Source: Duganella flavida
GTDB taxonomy: Bacteria; Pseudomonadota; Gammaproteobacteria; Burkholderiales; Burkholderiaceae_D
Assembly: GCF_009857445.1 (NCBI RefSeq)
Contig: NZ_WWCN01000006.1
Span: forward strand, 124,001-188,000
Reading direction: 5' to 3'
Length of the DNA: 64,000 nucleotides
Below, piece after piece: positions 1 to 7,637 of the stretch. Below the pieces are notes generated by a model that worked only from the letters and a program-made list of their open reading frames with translations, was not told the origin of the DNA and did not search any database. Position 1 is the first letter of the stretch. Each line of letters begins with the position of its first letter. A program made the translations under genes and the position numbers.

Positions 1-6
1 AATTCG

Positions 7-495
7 CTATTCTTCGTGCAAATCAATTTCTGCACGCTCTTTCTCACTTTTCCCCAGCCATCGCCGATGTAGCATACGCTCAAGTGGATGGCCCAGAAAG
101 AACAGCAGCATCACAAAAATCAAGCCTATGCCTGCTACTCGCCATGCGCCCATTCCACACACAATGCCGATGCCAGCCGTCACCCAAATAGAGGCAGCTG
201 TTGTGAGGCCCCTAACTTTCGACGACTCATTATTAAAAACAATTACGCCTGCTCCAAGAAAACCAATCCCGGTGATTACCCCCTGAATCGCACGGCTCAA
301 CGCATCGTGGCTATACTGGCCATCGAGCGGAGCAAATTCCATGCTCGCCATGGTGACCAAGGCTGAACCAAGAGCAACCAAACCCAGCGTCTTCATACCG
401 GTTGGCTTTCCATGTAAATTTCGCTCTATCCCGATAACGCAGCCGAGCAGCAACGCAATGACGAGGCGACCGGCTATATCCCAATAATCAACCAT
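7..495 (-). CDS. MgtC/SapB family inner-membrane protein
   Basis: The 162-residue protein carries the family signature near residues 15-45: a glycine-rich helix ending in GIERNLHGKPTGMKT, followed by LVALGSAL. Four hydrophobic segments cover most of the protein and the C-terminus is charged and cytoplasmic. MgtC-like proteins act at the inner membrane, and some affect magnesium homeostasis or F-ATPase activity; this copy lacks the long C-terminal ACT-like domain of Salmonella MgtC, so it is the short SapB-like form. It stands alone on the minus strand. The start has only a weak GAAAG ribosome site. The family call is firm; the role in this organism is unknown. Confidence 0.88.
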   Translation of the reverse strand: MVDYWDIAGRLVIALLLGCVIGIERNLHGKPTGMKTLGLVALGSALVTMASMEFAPLDGQYSHDALSRAIQGVITGIGFLGAGVIVFNNESSKVRGLTTAASIWVTAGIGIVCGMGAWRVAGIGLIFVMLLFFLGHPLERMLHRRWLGKSEKERAEIDLHEE

Positions 496-638
496 CTTTC
501 GATACCTTAAAATAAACCAGCCGCCATTGGCTGAACGCGGCCGACTGCGGTCAAGATAGCATCCTGCTCATGCGAAAGTCTCTATGCTTGTCACCTCGAA
601 CGAAGTCGCCCCTCATAGGACGCTGCCAGTTGCGCCAC

Positions 639-1115
639 TCAGTCTTTGTGGCTCCGCCCGAGCCGGTCCGCCGCTGATTGCTTGCGCCCAGTCGCCGCTT
701 CCAGACTACCGGCACGGCCCAGCCCAAAAGCAGGCATGTTGACATATACACTCTCATGCGCCCCAGCAGCTACGGCGTAGGTTTCGTGCCAGATGCCAAC
801 TGTTCCATCAGTACCGACGGACTGATTAAACGCCTTCCAAGCAGGTAGATGAACCGCCTGCTTGTTAGTGGCATAGGCCATCAATTGGTCCATCGAACGC
901 CAGTACTGAACCATGATAAGCGTCCTTGAAAACCACATCTCAGCATGCAGCAAACCCAATTCGGGCTGGCGCTGTAGCTCGCTAATCATGCGTGGCATAG
1001 CGGCGGCAACTGGCCACCATTTGTGTACCTTCCAGGGCTGATTAAGACGCATGCCGATGAGGAAAACGACAAAGTCGCCTTCAATTGTTGCGGTGAGCCG
1101 TTCACGGTGAATCAT
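639..1115 (-). CDS. DUF4188 family protein (ABM-like fold)
   Basis: The 158-residue protein opens with MIHRERLTATIEGDFVVFLI and contains the conserved block WKVHKWWPVAAAMPRM, then a YWRSMDQLMAYA segment; these are typical of the DUF4188 family, which has an antibiotic-monooxygenase-like fold. Length matches the family. A strong AAGGAG site lies 6 bases before the ATG. No signal peptide is seen, so the protein is probably cytoplasmic. Function is not established for the family; some members resemble aldoxime dehydratase or monooxygenase relatives. It is a single gene between the MgtC-like gene and a periplasmic binding protein, with no sign of an operon. Confidence 0.82.
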   Translation of the reverse strand: MIHRERLTATIEGDFVVFLIGMRLNQPWKVHKWWPVAAAMPRMISELQRQPELGLLHAEMWFSRTLIMVQYWRSMDQLMAYATNKQAVHLPAWKAFNQSVGTDGTVGIWHETYAVAAGAHESVYVNMPAFGLGRAGSLEAATGRKQSAADRLGRSHKD

Positions 1116-1277
1116 GCTGCTCCTTACAAACGAGTTGAATGGTCAGTTCCTGTATCAACAGAATGAGCGCGCCAACCTCCTTCACTTTGGCGTGATGTTA
1201 GGCTGATTTCTTCATGGTGACTTCATTTTTTCAAATGCAGGGGTCCCCCTCAAATCCGGCACGATTCACCGAAGCTA

Positions 1278-2042
1278 CTACCGCGAATGAAGGTATTTCC
1301 GTTCTATTTTTGCGAATGTACCGTCCTGATGCATTGAGATGAGTGCCGAATCGAATTTTTGAACAAGTTCGTGCGACACAGTCTGTTGGTTAAACATCAC
1401 ATAACTGGGGGCTTTATGGACTGCGGGCCCTGTAATCCTCGCTAAGTGACTGGCATTCAGCTTCTTAAGTATGGCCATGCCTACGACGCGGCTGCAAATA
1501 ACAGCGTCCATTCGGTTACCTAGCAATTTAATGAAATTTTTTTCATGACTATTGGCAATTTCCACTCGTTTGAACATTCGATTTTCAAGTGCTTGCTCAA
1601 GCTCCGGCCCATAATAGGCTTTGTTAAGAATGCCAATTGAGAGGCCAGCCAATTCCCGGATGTCACCAGTGAATCGGAAATCAAAATCATTTCGAACAAA
1701 TATCACATAATCTTGGGTCAGAATCTCTTGTGAAGAGAACAGAAATTTAACCTCTCGTTCCTTATTTTTCTTGAGGGTAAATAGACCATCAGCTTTCTGG
1801 GCGCTCAGCATTGCCAACGCTCGCGCTAACGGATAAAACTGCACGCTAATTGGTACTTTTATTCGCCGGAATGCCTCTTCGACAATTTCTATCGCATACC
1901 CAGAGTGTCCGCTTAGTTCAGAATCCTGCTCCATAAGCGGGGGGTATTCATAGGTCAGAAGTACAAGAGCCTTTTGCTCACCCTCTGCTCTAGGAGAGCC
2001 AAAAATTGAAAGTAGAAGCAGTAGAAAAAGCCATTTTTTCAT
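1278..2042 (-). CDS. Periplasmic substrate-binding protein (SBP_bac_3 type)
   Basis: From the ATG at 2042 the protein has a clear signal peptide (MKKWLFLLLLLSIFGSPRA) followed by a bilobed amino-acid-binding fold of about 235 residues: YEYPPLM, IEIVEEAFRRI, FTLKKNKER and the C-terminal LISMHQDGTFAKIERKY, all typical of extracellular solute-binding family 3. I chose this start over an in-frame TTG 30 bases upstream because the signal peptide then begins directly. No ABC permease or ATPase gene is adjacent, so it may serve as a sensor or orphan receptor rather than in import. The ligand cannot be read from sequence. Confidence 0.85.
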   Translation of the reverse strand: MKKWLFLLLLLSIFGSPRAEGEQKALVLLTYEYPPLMEQDSELSGHSGYAIEIVEEAFRRIKVPISVQFYPLARALAMLSAQKADGLFTLKKNKEREVKFLFSSQEILTQDYVIFVRNDFDFRFTGDIRELAGLSIGILNKAYYGPELEQALENRMFKRVEIANSHEKNFIKLLGNRMDAVICSRVVGMAILKKLNASHLARITGPAVHKAPSYVMFNQQTVSHELVQKFDSALISMHQDGTFAKIERKYLHSR

Positions 2043-2400
2043 ATGGGTAGCACTTCTAACCTTATAGACCAATGTATGTTGAATACTGCCTCAGGAGCGC
2101 AAAGCTTGCACTACATTGCGTCGATAACGTTATGGACGCCATTGAAGAAAAGGCTGTCCTTGTACCTAGAAATTGATGCGAGGCCAACTGCATAGGTATT
2201 CCTGTGAGCTAATTTCTGCGAAACCGAGCTGCAACAGAAACGCTGAAGCTTCAGCAATACCGCGTTCAAAAATGCACTAAGCCAAGTCCAACTCGCCTGA
2301 TGTAAGTGTTTATGGCCTGCTACAGGCCTTTCTAAAAATCCTGGTGTGCCGATACGTTTGTGGCCGGTCACCGTCGATTGTACCTAAACGTAGAAGCGCC
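2043..2400. other. Gene-free stretch with one hairpin
   Basis: No convincing coding frame is present in this interval. A perfect 6-bp stem (GGCCTG, loop CTA) with a short T-rich tail lies at 2314-2331. It reads as a terminator-like hairpin on the plus strand, but no plus-strand gene precedes it. The rest shows nothing recognisable. Confidence 0.5.
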
Positions 2401-2901
2401 TCATTCTGCCGGAACGTAGGTAACGATTTGCGGCTTGAGGTTGATAGTTATGCGGCGATACGGCGTCAGATTGAACGGCACCTGGCCACCTTGGCCGATG
2501 TAGTTGACATAGCTGTAAACAGCAATGGCGTTTTTGTGCCGAGCCGGTAGTTCCACATCGAGTACCATCGACGGCGGTAGCTGTAGTGCCACCACGTCGA
2601 CATCGGTCGCCAGCCCATTAATAAACTCTTCCTTATTGGCGAACCACTCCGGCCCGCTTTTCGGCAGCATGACGGTGGCTGTTGTGCTGTAGGCAAAGAC
2701 GATGTCGATGGCGGTTGCGGTGTTCTGGTTGGCTCCAGGTTCGGCAACGATTCGCACCTCCGTGACGGCGTTTGGAAGGGCGCCACACGCAGCCAACATC
2801 AAGCAGAACGCCACACTCGACACAACACGGCGCGACGAATCTGCCATAACCTTGGGCCCGAAATCGCCCACACACAACATAGAAGTGATGACACGCATCA
2901 T
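2401..2901 (-). CDS. Putative lipoprotein, TssJ-like fold possible
   Basis: A hydrophobic stretch ending in the lipobox LAACG (C about 39 residues from the chosen start) predicts a lipoprotein. The start at 2901 is preceded by a good GGAG site; it gives an unusually long n-region, so a start at 2847 remains possible. The mature part of about 125 residues is rich in beta-strand patterns (AIDIVFAY, VVALQLPPSMVLDVELP, AIAVYSYVNY, YRRITINLKPQ). The layout recalls the TssJ beta-sandwich lipoprotein of type VI secretion, but no other T6SS gene is in the window. I regard that as a weak resemblance only. Confidence 0.6.
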   Translation of the reverse strand: MMRVITSMLCVGDFGPKVMADSSRRVVSSVAFCLMLAACGALPNAVTEVRIVAEPGANQNTATAIDIVFAYSTTATVMLPKSGPEWFANKEEFINGLATDVDVVALQLPPSMVLDVELPARHKNAIAVYSYVNYIGQGGQVPFNLTPYRRITINLKPQIVTYVPAE

Positions 2902-2985
2902 ACGTAGCTCCTCGATAGCGCTCAACGATAAATAGACAGCGTCTGGTTTTGGCCTGTTCCGGCCTCCAGCAGCCACCTGCCAGAT

Positions 2986-3585
2986 TCACTGTAGCGTTGA
3001 TGGCGTTGCCAGTGCGCTACCGAATACCTCAAGTAATTTCACTTTACCTTCGTTGTGGTTTGTACGGAGGCCATGCGCCATTTCAGCTGACGTTACACTC
3101 AATGCATCGACAATTCCGTACGCCTTGTTTCGACCGTTCCGTTTAGCAAGATACAAAGATTGGTCGGCAATATGGACGACCTCTTGCCAGCTCATACCTC
3201 TGTCCTTGAGCTCCAATTTCATGCTACAGACTCCAATCGAAATAGTCACATGTAAGGTGAGGTTATCGATAACGATGGGAGCGGCCGAAACGGCATCAAG
3301 AACTCGCGCAGCAATGCTGCTAGCATCACTAATTTCGGTGGTAGGGAGAAGTGCCAAAAATTCCTCACTGCCCCAACGAGCGACGATATCGTCGTTGCGA
3401 AAAAGCGCTGATAATCTTGCTGCGGTCACCTGAAGGACTTGGTCACCAACAGCATGTCCATAGGTATCGTTGACCTGCTTAAATTTATCGATATCCATTA
3501 ATAAGACCAACCCACACTTGGGTAAATGCGTTGACCTGGACTTGAAATCGCCCTCAAGAAATTTTGACGCATATGGGTCAACTCT
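2986..3585 (-). pseudogene. 5'-truncated GGDEF diguanylate cyclase remnant
   Basis: The readable part covers a nearly complete GGDEF domain: LLMDIDKFKQVNDTYGHAVGD, the active-site variant GSEEF after ARW, and ISIGVCS near the end, followed by an ordinary ADQSLYLAKRNGRNK tail. Active enzymes make cyclic di-GMP from two GTP. The frame stays open upstream to about 3585 without a plausible start and lacks the usual LTGLxNR entry and any sensor domain. It ends at the remnant of an unrelated plus-strand gene, so the 5' part was lost at a junction near 3570-3590. A TTG at 3510 could start translation but would give a broken domain. Confidence 0.7.
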
Positions 3586-3714
3586 TCAACGAAGGTATAT
3601 CACTGCAAGGGCGACCGCTGGTACGGGAAGACCAAGAGCGGCGAGTACATGAGCGAAGCGGATGCTAAAACCAAAGGCTTCTACGCAGACCACGGAAAAG
3701 CCTGCACGAAATAA
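3568..3714 (+). pseudogene. C-terminal fragment of a small secreted protein
   Basis: The plus frame reads [19 protein letters not shown], then [18 protein letters not shown] and a DHGKACTK end at a TAA. This is the typical C-terminal half of small exported proteins with conserved VYHC, WYGKTK and GEYM blocks, common in Proteobacteria. The signal peptide and start codon are missing because a stop codon lies just upstream at 3565-3567. It abuts the truncated diguanylate cyclase on the other strand, so both ends were cut at one recombination junction. Confidence 0.6.
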
Positions 3715-3764
3715 AGGATGAGATGTCAGCATCGCAAAGCGATGCTGACATAAGCGAGGCCTAA

Positions 3765-4154
3765 TCAGGCAAGCTTTTCTTTGAGGAATGCTGCGATATA
3801 CGGCGTGGCTGCGGCCGCAACGGTAGAGGCAGTGCCTGGGTCAATACCCATACGCTCGGCCAAGGCCGAAGTCACCTTGCCAGTCAGAATGCCCTCGCCG
3901 CCATCAAGCAACGATTTGAAGAAACCATCGCCACGAACAAGTCCGGCCGCAAAACCAGCAAAAAAATTTCGGCCAGTATGTTCCTCTCCCGAGGCTTCGG
4001 ATTGCTCCTGAACGTGGGCATGCGTCACATCAACCGCTTGGCTTAGCATTTGCTGAGCGTCGTCCGCATTGATACCTTGAGCCGCTAGTGCCTGAGTAGC
4101 TTGTGCACCATGGTCAGACGACAGAAATTCCGAAATCAGTTGCTGCGCATCCAT
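3765..4154 (-). CDS. DUF937/YidB-like protein
   Basis: The chosen start (MDAQQLISEFLSSDHGAQ) has an AAGGG site 7 bases upstream and removes an unlikely upstream extension. The 129-residue protein has an alanine- and glutamine-rich helical N-terminus (ALAAQGINADDAQQMLSQAV) and a glycine-rich centre (FFAGFAAGLVRGDGFF, LLDGGEGILTGKV), ending in VAAAATPYIAAFLKEKLA. This layout resembles DUF937 (YidB-like) proteins, whose function is poorly known. No membrane anchor or signal peptide is certain. It is monocistronic, between the truncated cyclase region and a broken acetyltransferase. Confidence 0.6.
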   Translation of the reverse strand: MDAQQLISEFLSSDHGAQATQALAAQGINADDAQQMLSQAVDVTHAHVQEQSEASGEEHTGRNFFAGFAAGLVRGDGFFKSLLDGGEGILTGKVTSALAERMGIDPGTASTVAAAATPYIAAFLKEKLA

Positions 4155-4347
4155 TTGAACACCCTTTCGTGTAAGAGCTACTGTTGGAAAACTCGGCAAA
4201 TTGCCAGTCCAGAATATCCATCTTTGATACGCCGTGTCAATGCGTGCACAATTACACCGAACACTTACCAACTACAACGGTCGCACAACAAGTTACCACC
4301 ACCTTATGGCTCCCAGGTACATGTTGTGACTGTCGGGTTTTGGCCGA

Positions 4348-4806
4348 CTACAGCCGCGTATTCGCGGCAAGTGAAGTGGGCTTCATCTGAATGTACGTCA
4401 CCGAAGTTTCACGGTACATCCGGCTATTCTCCCCAGTAGCCACAAATCCGTTGCGGGCATAAAACCTTATAGCCCCAACGTTTGATTTTGCAACGTTAAG
4501 AACCAATTCCGTGTTCTCCGAGCGCGCGGCATCCAGCAGAGCTTGGCCCACACCTTTTCCTCGAGCATCTCTCCGAACGAACATGGCGCGCAATTGATTT
4601 CCATATAAGGCCGCGAACCCCAAGACTTCTTTTTCTTAAAAAACCACGACAGCCGATTCTTTGAATGCGGCCAAAATTGCTGCATCCTGGGTCAACGGAA
4701 CGATATGAAACTCGCCGCTCTCGAATTGCAGCTCGTCGTGCTTTGCATCGAGGTATATGCTGCATACAACTGGGAAGTCCGATTCAGTATATTCGCGCAC
4801 CGTCAT
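4348..4806 (-). pseudogene. GNAT N-acetyltransferase with one in-frame stop
   Basis: The frame reads MTVREYTESDFPVVCSIYLD and continues to FKESAVVVF, meets a TAA at 4636-4638, then continues in the same frame as EKEVLGFAALYGNQLRAMFV, with the acetyl-CoA loop RRDARGKGVGQALL and the C-terminal NVGAIRFYARNGF. All GNAT motifs are therefore present in one frame and only one nonsense codon separates them. GNAT enzymes transfer acetyl groups from acetyl-CoA to amines. A GAGGAATT site supports the start at 4806. Two truncated peptides, readthrough or a sequencing error are the alternatives to a dead gene. Confidence 0.75.
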
Positions 4807-4982
4807 GGGGCAATTCCTCAAATTTTTTCAGCGTCGGCTTCTGGTCGAACGCGGCCAACAGGGTTCAGGACAACAGCTCACTTACTAGGAAAACTTACGA
4901 ATTCTCACACAAGGTCGAGAGCCCAGAAACGCGGAAGTAGGACGGATTCAGGGGCACGGCAGGAATCTGAAGTACGTTTCAA

Positions 4983-5378
4983 TTAATCGGGAAAACACTC
5001 GACGTGTGCTTCGCCTTTTCGCCCGTGATAGGTGACGTGTCGACCTGCAAGCCAGACCGAGTAGCCGACACAACCTGCTGCCTGCGATAGTTGTTTGAAT
5101 TGAGGATACATAACTTCACCACGCTGAGCTCCGAGAATGGCCTCTTTTACAGCTAAACCAGAGAACTCGACAGCGATTTCGTTATTGGCCGATGCCTGCT
5201 CAAGCGTGAGAGTTTCACCACATGGCATGTAGTAAGTCACTCGGCCAGTACGGTAATCAACGGCGTACGATTCAACGCCAGCATTAACAAGAGCTCCGAC
5301 AACTTGGCCAAAGTGAATGCTCCCTTGGTTCGACGCGTTCAATGTCTCCCGGATGAGAGATTCGATAGCGTTTTCCAT
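4983..5378 (-). CDS. DUF1398 family protein
   Basis: The 131-residue protein has the family pattern: an N-terminal helix, then GVESYAVDYRTGRVTYYMPCGETLTL, IAVEFSGLAVKEAI, and the end SVWLAGRHVTYHGRKGEAHVECFP. DUF1398 proteins such as YcgX-type small proteins are of similar length and have no assigned reaction. It lies 26 bases downstream of the MarR-family gene on the same strand, so the two are probably co-transcribed. In that case its expression would be under MarR control and linked to the inducer sensed by that regulator. Confidence 0.82.
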   Translation of the reverse strand: MENAIESLIRETLNASNQGSIHFGQVVGALVNAGVESYAVDYRTGRVTYYMPCGETLTLEQASANNEIAVEFSGLAVKEAILGAQRGEVMYPQFKQLSQAAGCVGYSVWLAGRHVTYHGRKGEAHVECFPD

Positions 5379-5404
5379 TATGTGTTTTCCTGTTCGGTTG
5401 GTGG

Positions 5405-5872
5405 TTATCGGGTGGGGACTTGTTTTAGCTGGTGATGGACAACCAGTTCTTTCATCAGCGTAGCAAGAGATTGGCGCTGCGAATCGGTCAGGTGGCCAAA
5501 AAAATGGGCGTCGTTTTTGTCAGCGATGGCCGCCAACTTCGGCACCAATACATGTCCGGATTCAGTCAAACTCAGCACCTGTTCTCGTTGGCTACCCTCG
5601 GATAGCTGTCGCCCGGCCAATCCTTTTGCTTCAAGCTTAGAAATGACCTTCGAGGCTGCCCCCTTGGTCATGCCGAGAGCACTAATAAGCTCAGCGTGGG
5701 TTGCATCTATTCGGCCATACAGTGAGCGCATCGCTACCCACTCTGTCACGGAGATGTCGTGCTCCGCCAGCATGTCTTCAAAACGGCTTGAGATTTGGTT
5801 CGATACAAAGCGCAACCAGAATCCAATGTGAGATTCAAGCGCGCTAGCTTTAGGTATTTGATTTTTTCTCAT
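5405..5872 (-). CDS. MarR family transcriptional regulator
   Basis: The 155-residue protein shows the winged helix-turn-helix of MarR regulators: helix GFWLRFVSNQISSRFEDML, recognition region THAELISALGMTKGAASKVISKL, wing GLAGRQLSEGSQREQVLSLT, and a C-terminal dimer helix. Such proteins bind palindromes as dimers and usually repress a neighbouring gene until a small ligand binds. It heads a probable two-gene unit with the DUF1398 gene, and the upstream region carries palindromic sites, so autoregulation is likely. No catalytic domain is fused. Confidence 0.9.
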   Translation of the reverse strand: MRKNQIPKASALESHIGFWLRFVSNQISSRFEDMLAEHDISVTEWVAMRSLYGRIDATHAELISALGMTKGAASKVISKLEAKGLAGRQLSEGSQREQVLSLTESGHVLVPKLAAIADKNDAHFFGHLTDSQRQSLATLMKELVVHHQLKQVPTR

Positions 5873-5874
5873 AA

Positions 5875-5922
5875 TTAGGTTCTCATAGAAACATTTTTAT
5901 GCTAATTTCCACGGAAACCTAA
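5875..5922. promoter_or_regulatory. Probable MarR operator region
   Basis: Just upstream of the MarR-family start lies an inverted arrangement of TTAGGTT (5875-5881) and AACCTAA (5916-5922). Within it is a near-perfect palindrome TTTCCACGGAAA (5906-5917). A second, looser copy with the same half-sites lies at 5879-5892. Paired palindromes directly before a marR gene are typical autoregulatory operators; binding has not been shown. Confidence 0.5.
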
Positions 5923-6134
5923 GTCAAGAGATTTTTAAGAGGCCAGCCGTATCAGACCCTAATTGGATTTGTCGATAATGACAGCTTGGGGGGCGGGTGC
6001 CGCCGTTCGTCACTCGGACGTGGAGTGTCAGGTCAAGTGTGGGCTAGCACATGTAAATCATTCAAGAGGAGGTCAAGCAAATTGCTCGACCTCTTTCATC
6101 CCAGCCCGCTGTCTCGACACACTCAGCTTACTTT

Positions 6135-6800
6135 TTACTTCACAACTTTCGTGCTCTCGCCGCTACGAGTCTGTACGTAACGCTTTTTTTGCATTGCAGT
6201 TTGCAGCGCCTGCCTGGCAGCACCAATCTCCATCCAAGCCTTGTACATCGAGCTTTCCTTTATGTTGCCGTCACCGGCCAAAGGGAATCCCTCGGCCTCA
6301 ATCTTTTGTGCAACCTCAGCAATTGACTCAGCCAAAAGCATCATTAATTGTGCTGTACGCTCCGATACTCCAGGAGTAGGTAGGGCTTCAACTAACCCTA
6401 TTTGCGTACACAGCGTAAAAAGGTTAGCGAGGCGCCCAAAGTCAAGACTTGGCCCTTCCACATCAACGACCTTCAAGACGTCATCTAAAGACTCAATCGC
6501 TGCCTGTAGCCTCCAATTCGGGTCGACGGCATGCATTGCTTCTGCCTCGCGGGTGGCAGCTTCCATTTCAATGCGCTGCACCGCCCTTTCACGAGCAGGA
6601 ATTATCGCCTTACGCATAATTTTTCCCACGTCATCATCATTAAGAGTCACCGGCAAATCTGAGGGCATCTCTGTTAGCTCGGCGCTGAATTTCGCGACCG
6701 TTTTCGGAATATTTCGACCGCCTTTTCCCGTCAATTTGTCCAGCGGCTCGTACTTTGAGACGACCAGGTACACAACATTTCCTCTAACTCGTACTTGCAT
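6135..6800 (-). CDS. Conserved hypothetical protein, alpha-helical
   Basis: I do not recognise a family for this 221-residue protein. It starts with short beta-strands (MQVRVRGNVVYLVVSKYEPL), then has a charged basic-glycine stretch (KLTGKGGRN), and the rest is predicted to be long helices rich in alanine and glutamate. No signal peptide or membrane segment is seen. A GGAG site lies 8 bases before the ATG. The C-terminus is basic. It is transcribed alone on the minus strand, beside the hairpin-rich region at 6.9-7.5 kb. It could be a helical scaffold or nucleic-acid-associated protein, which is speculation. Confidence 0.6.
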   Translation of the reverse strand: MQVRVRGNVVYLVVSKYEPLDKLTGKGGRNIPKTVAKFSAELTEMPSDLPVTLNDDDVGKIMRKAIIPARERAVQRIEMEAATREAEAMHAVDPNWRLQAAIESLDDVLKVVDVEGPSLDFGRLANLFTLCTQIGLVEALPTPGVSERTAQLMMLLAESIAEVAQKIEAEGFPLAGDGNIKESSMYKAWMEIGAARQALQTAMQKKRYVQTRSGESTKVVK

Positions 6801-6935
6801 TTCACGTCTCCATCCAAGGTTAAAGAAACGTATAGCAACTTCTGATGAGCACCTGCTGTCTCAGCTCTCTACGCAACGCTAACCTGTGCTGCCGAAGCTC
6901 GCAGATGGAGATACCCTCACCATCGCTTAGTACGC

Positions 6936-7540
6936 ATGCGAAGCACTGACACGCCCGGCCTGATGGCACAATTCATTCAGCCCGATGGATGTAGCAGGCG
7001 GTGCTGCACGACGTTCAGGAGTGTGCTTCGTGAGTCGGTTATCCGCGTGTATGGGTCGCTGACGTTCATCGAATCACGGCAACGAGGAGGCAGTTGCTCG
7101 CGACTGGGTACGGCTGAGGCGGGGCGCAACCCCGCCGACGCAGTAGCGCATGACCGACATTGATAGACTCGAGCACGAGTGCGAGAGGTGCTGGCGCGGG
7201 GCCACAAATTGCGACGAAGAGACAGTTGAATTCGCAATTTGGGGTAGCCAGGAAGAGACGGCATGGGACGACACAGCTGCGTGCCGACGAGCCCAAGGTA
7301 ACAGGGTGGCTTAGAGAGAACAGTAAGGGGCCGTCGGCGGGGTTGCGCCCCGGCGAAGCCGGACGAAAGCACAGTCTCTTTGGTGAACGTCGCGACGAAT
7401 ACACAGATGATGCACGCGCAAGCGTGCAAGGCGGGATAAGGGGGAAACACATTTGCTCCCTGCCCGCATCCGGCCGTGCATCGATTCCTTGGTGGCACAA
7501 ACAATACGGCGCGTGTGAAGGGTGCTAGTTATCACACTAT
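6936..7540. ncRNA. Hairpin-rich region, candidate structured RNA
   Basis: No frame here looks coding, yet the base pairing is dense. Visible elements are GGCGGGG/CCCCGCC (7118-7136), a 10-bp stem CAAATTGCGA/TCGCAATTTG (7205-7241), CCGGC-GAA-GCCGG (about 7350-7362), a CGTCGCGACG palindrome (7389-7398) and TGCACGC/GCGTGCA closed by a GCAA tetraloop (7411-7428). A GNRA loop argues for RNA rather than only DNA structure. The tract ends shortly before the mobile-element-type gene at 7638. It could equally be a plasmid-type origin or transfer site, or a REP-like cluster. No known RNA family is recognised. Confidence 0.35.
7118..7353. repeat. Inverted GC-rich repeat pair
   Basis: The segment 7118-7140 reappears as its reverse complement at 7332-7353, sharing CGTCGGCGGGGTTGCGCCCC. 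Each copy is itself a hairpin, so together they resemble a BIME made of two REP-type units in opposite orientation about 190 bases apart. Only these two copies were seen in the window. Confidence 0.6.
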
Positions 7541-7550
7541 GGTTTCACGG

Positions 7551-7560
7551 TTGCTATACG
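7551..7560 (+). promoter_or_regulatory. Extended -10 motif TTGCTATACG
   Basis: The motif lies 78 bases upstream of the ATG at 7638 and recurs before several small genes in the window (9008, 9123, 13051, 18401, 50814). A TG one base before TATAC fits an extended -10 element. It argues that the gene starts at 7638 and not at upstream in-frame codons. Confidence 0.45.
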
Positions 7561-7637
7561 AGAGAAGACATGGAAACGCGCGGAAGCACTCCGACGGCCC
7601 CCTCCCCTCGAAAACAATTTACATCGGAAAAACCACG

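Noticed and set aside
2401..2901. TssJ of a type VI secretion system
   Set aside because: The strand pattern is only suggestive, and no T6SS gene is in the window; kept as a putative lipoprotein.
7066..7528. Overlapping frames on both strands in the hairpin-rich region
   Set aside because: They are serine-, proline- and arginine-rich with no conserved pattern, as expected for GC-rich structured DNA.
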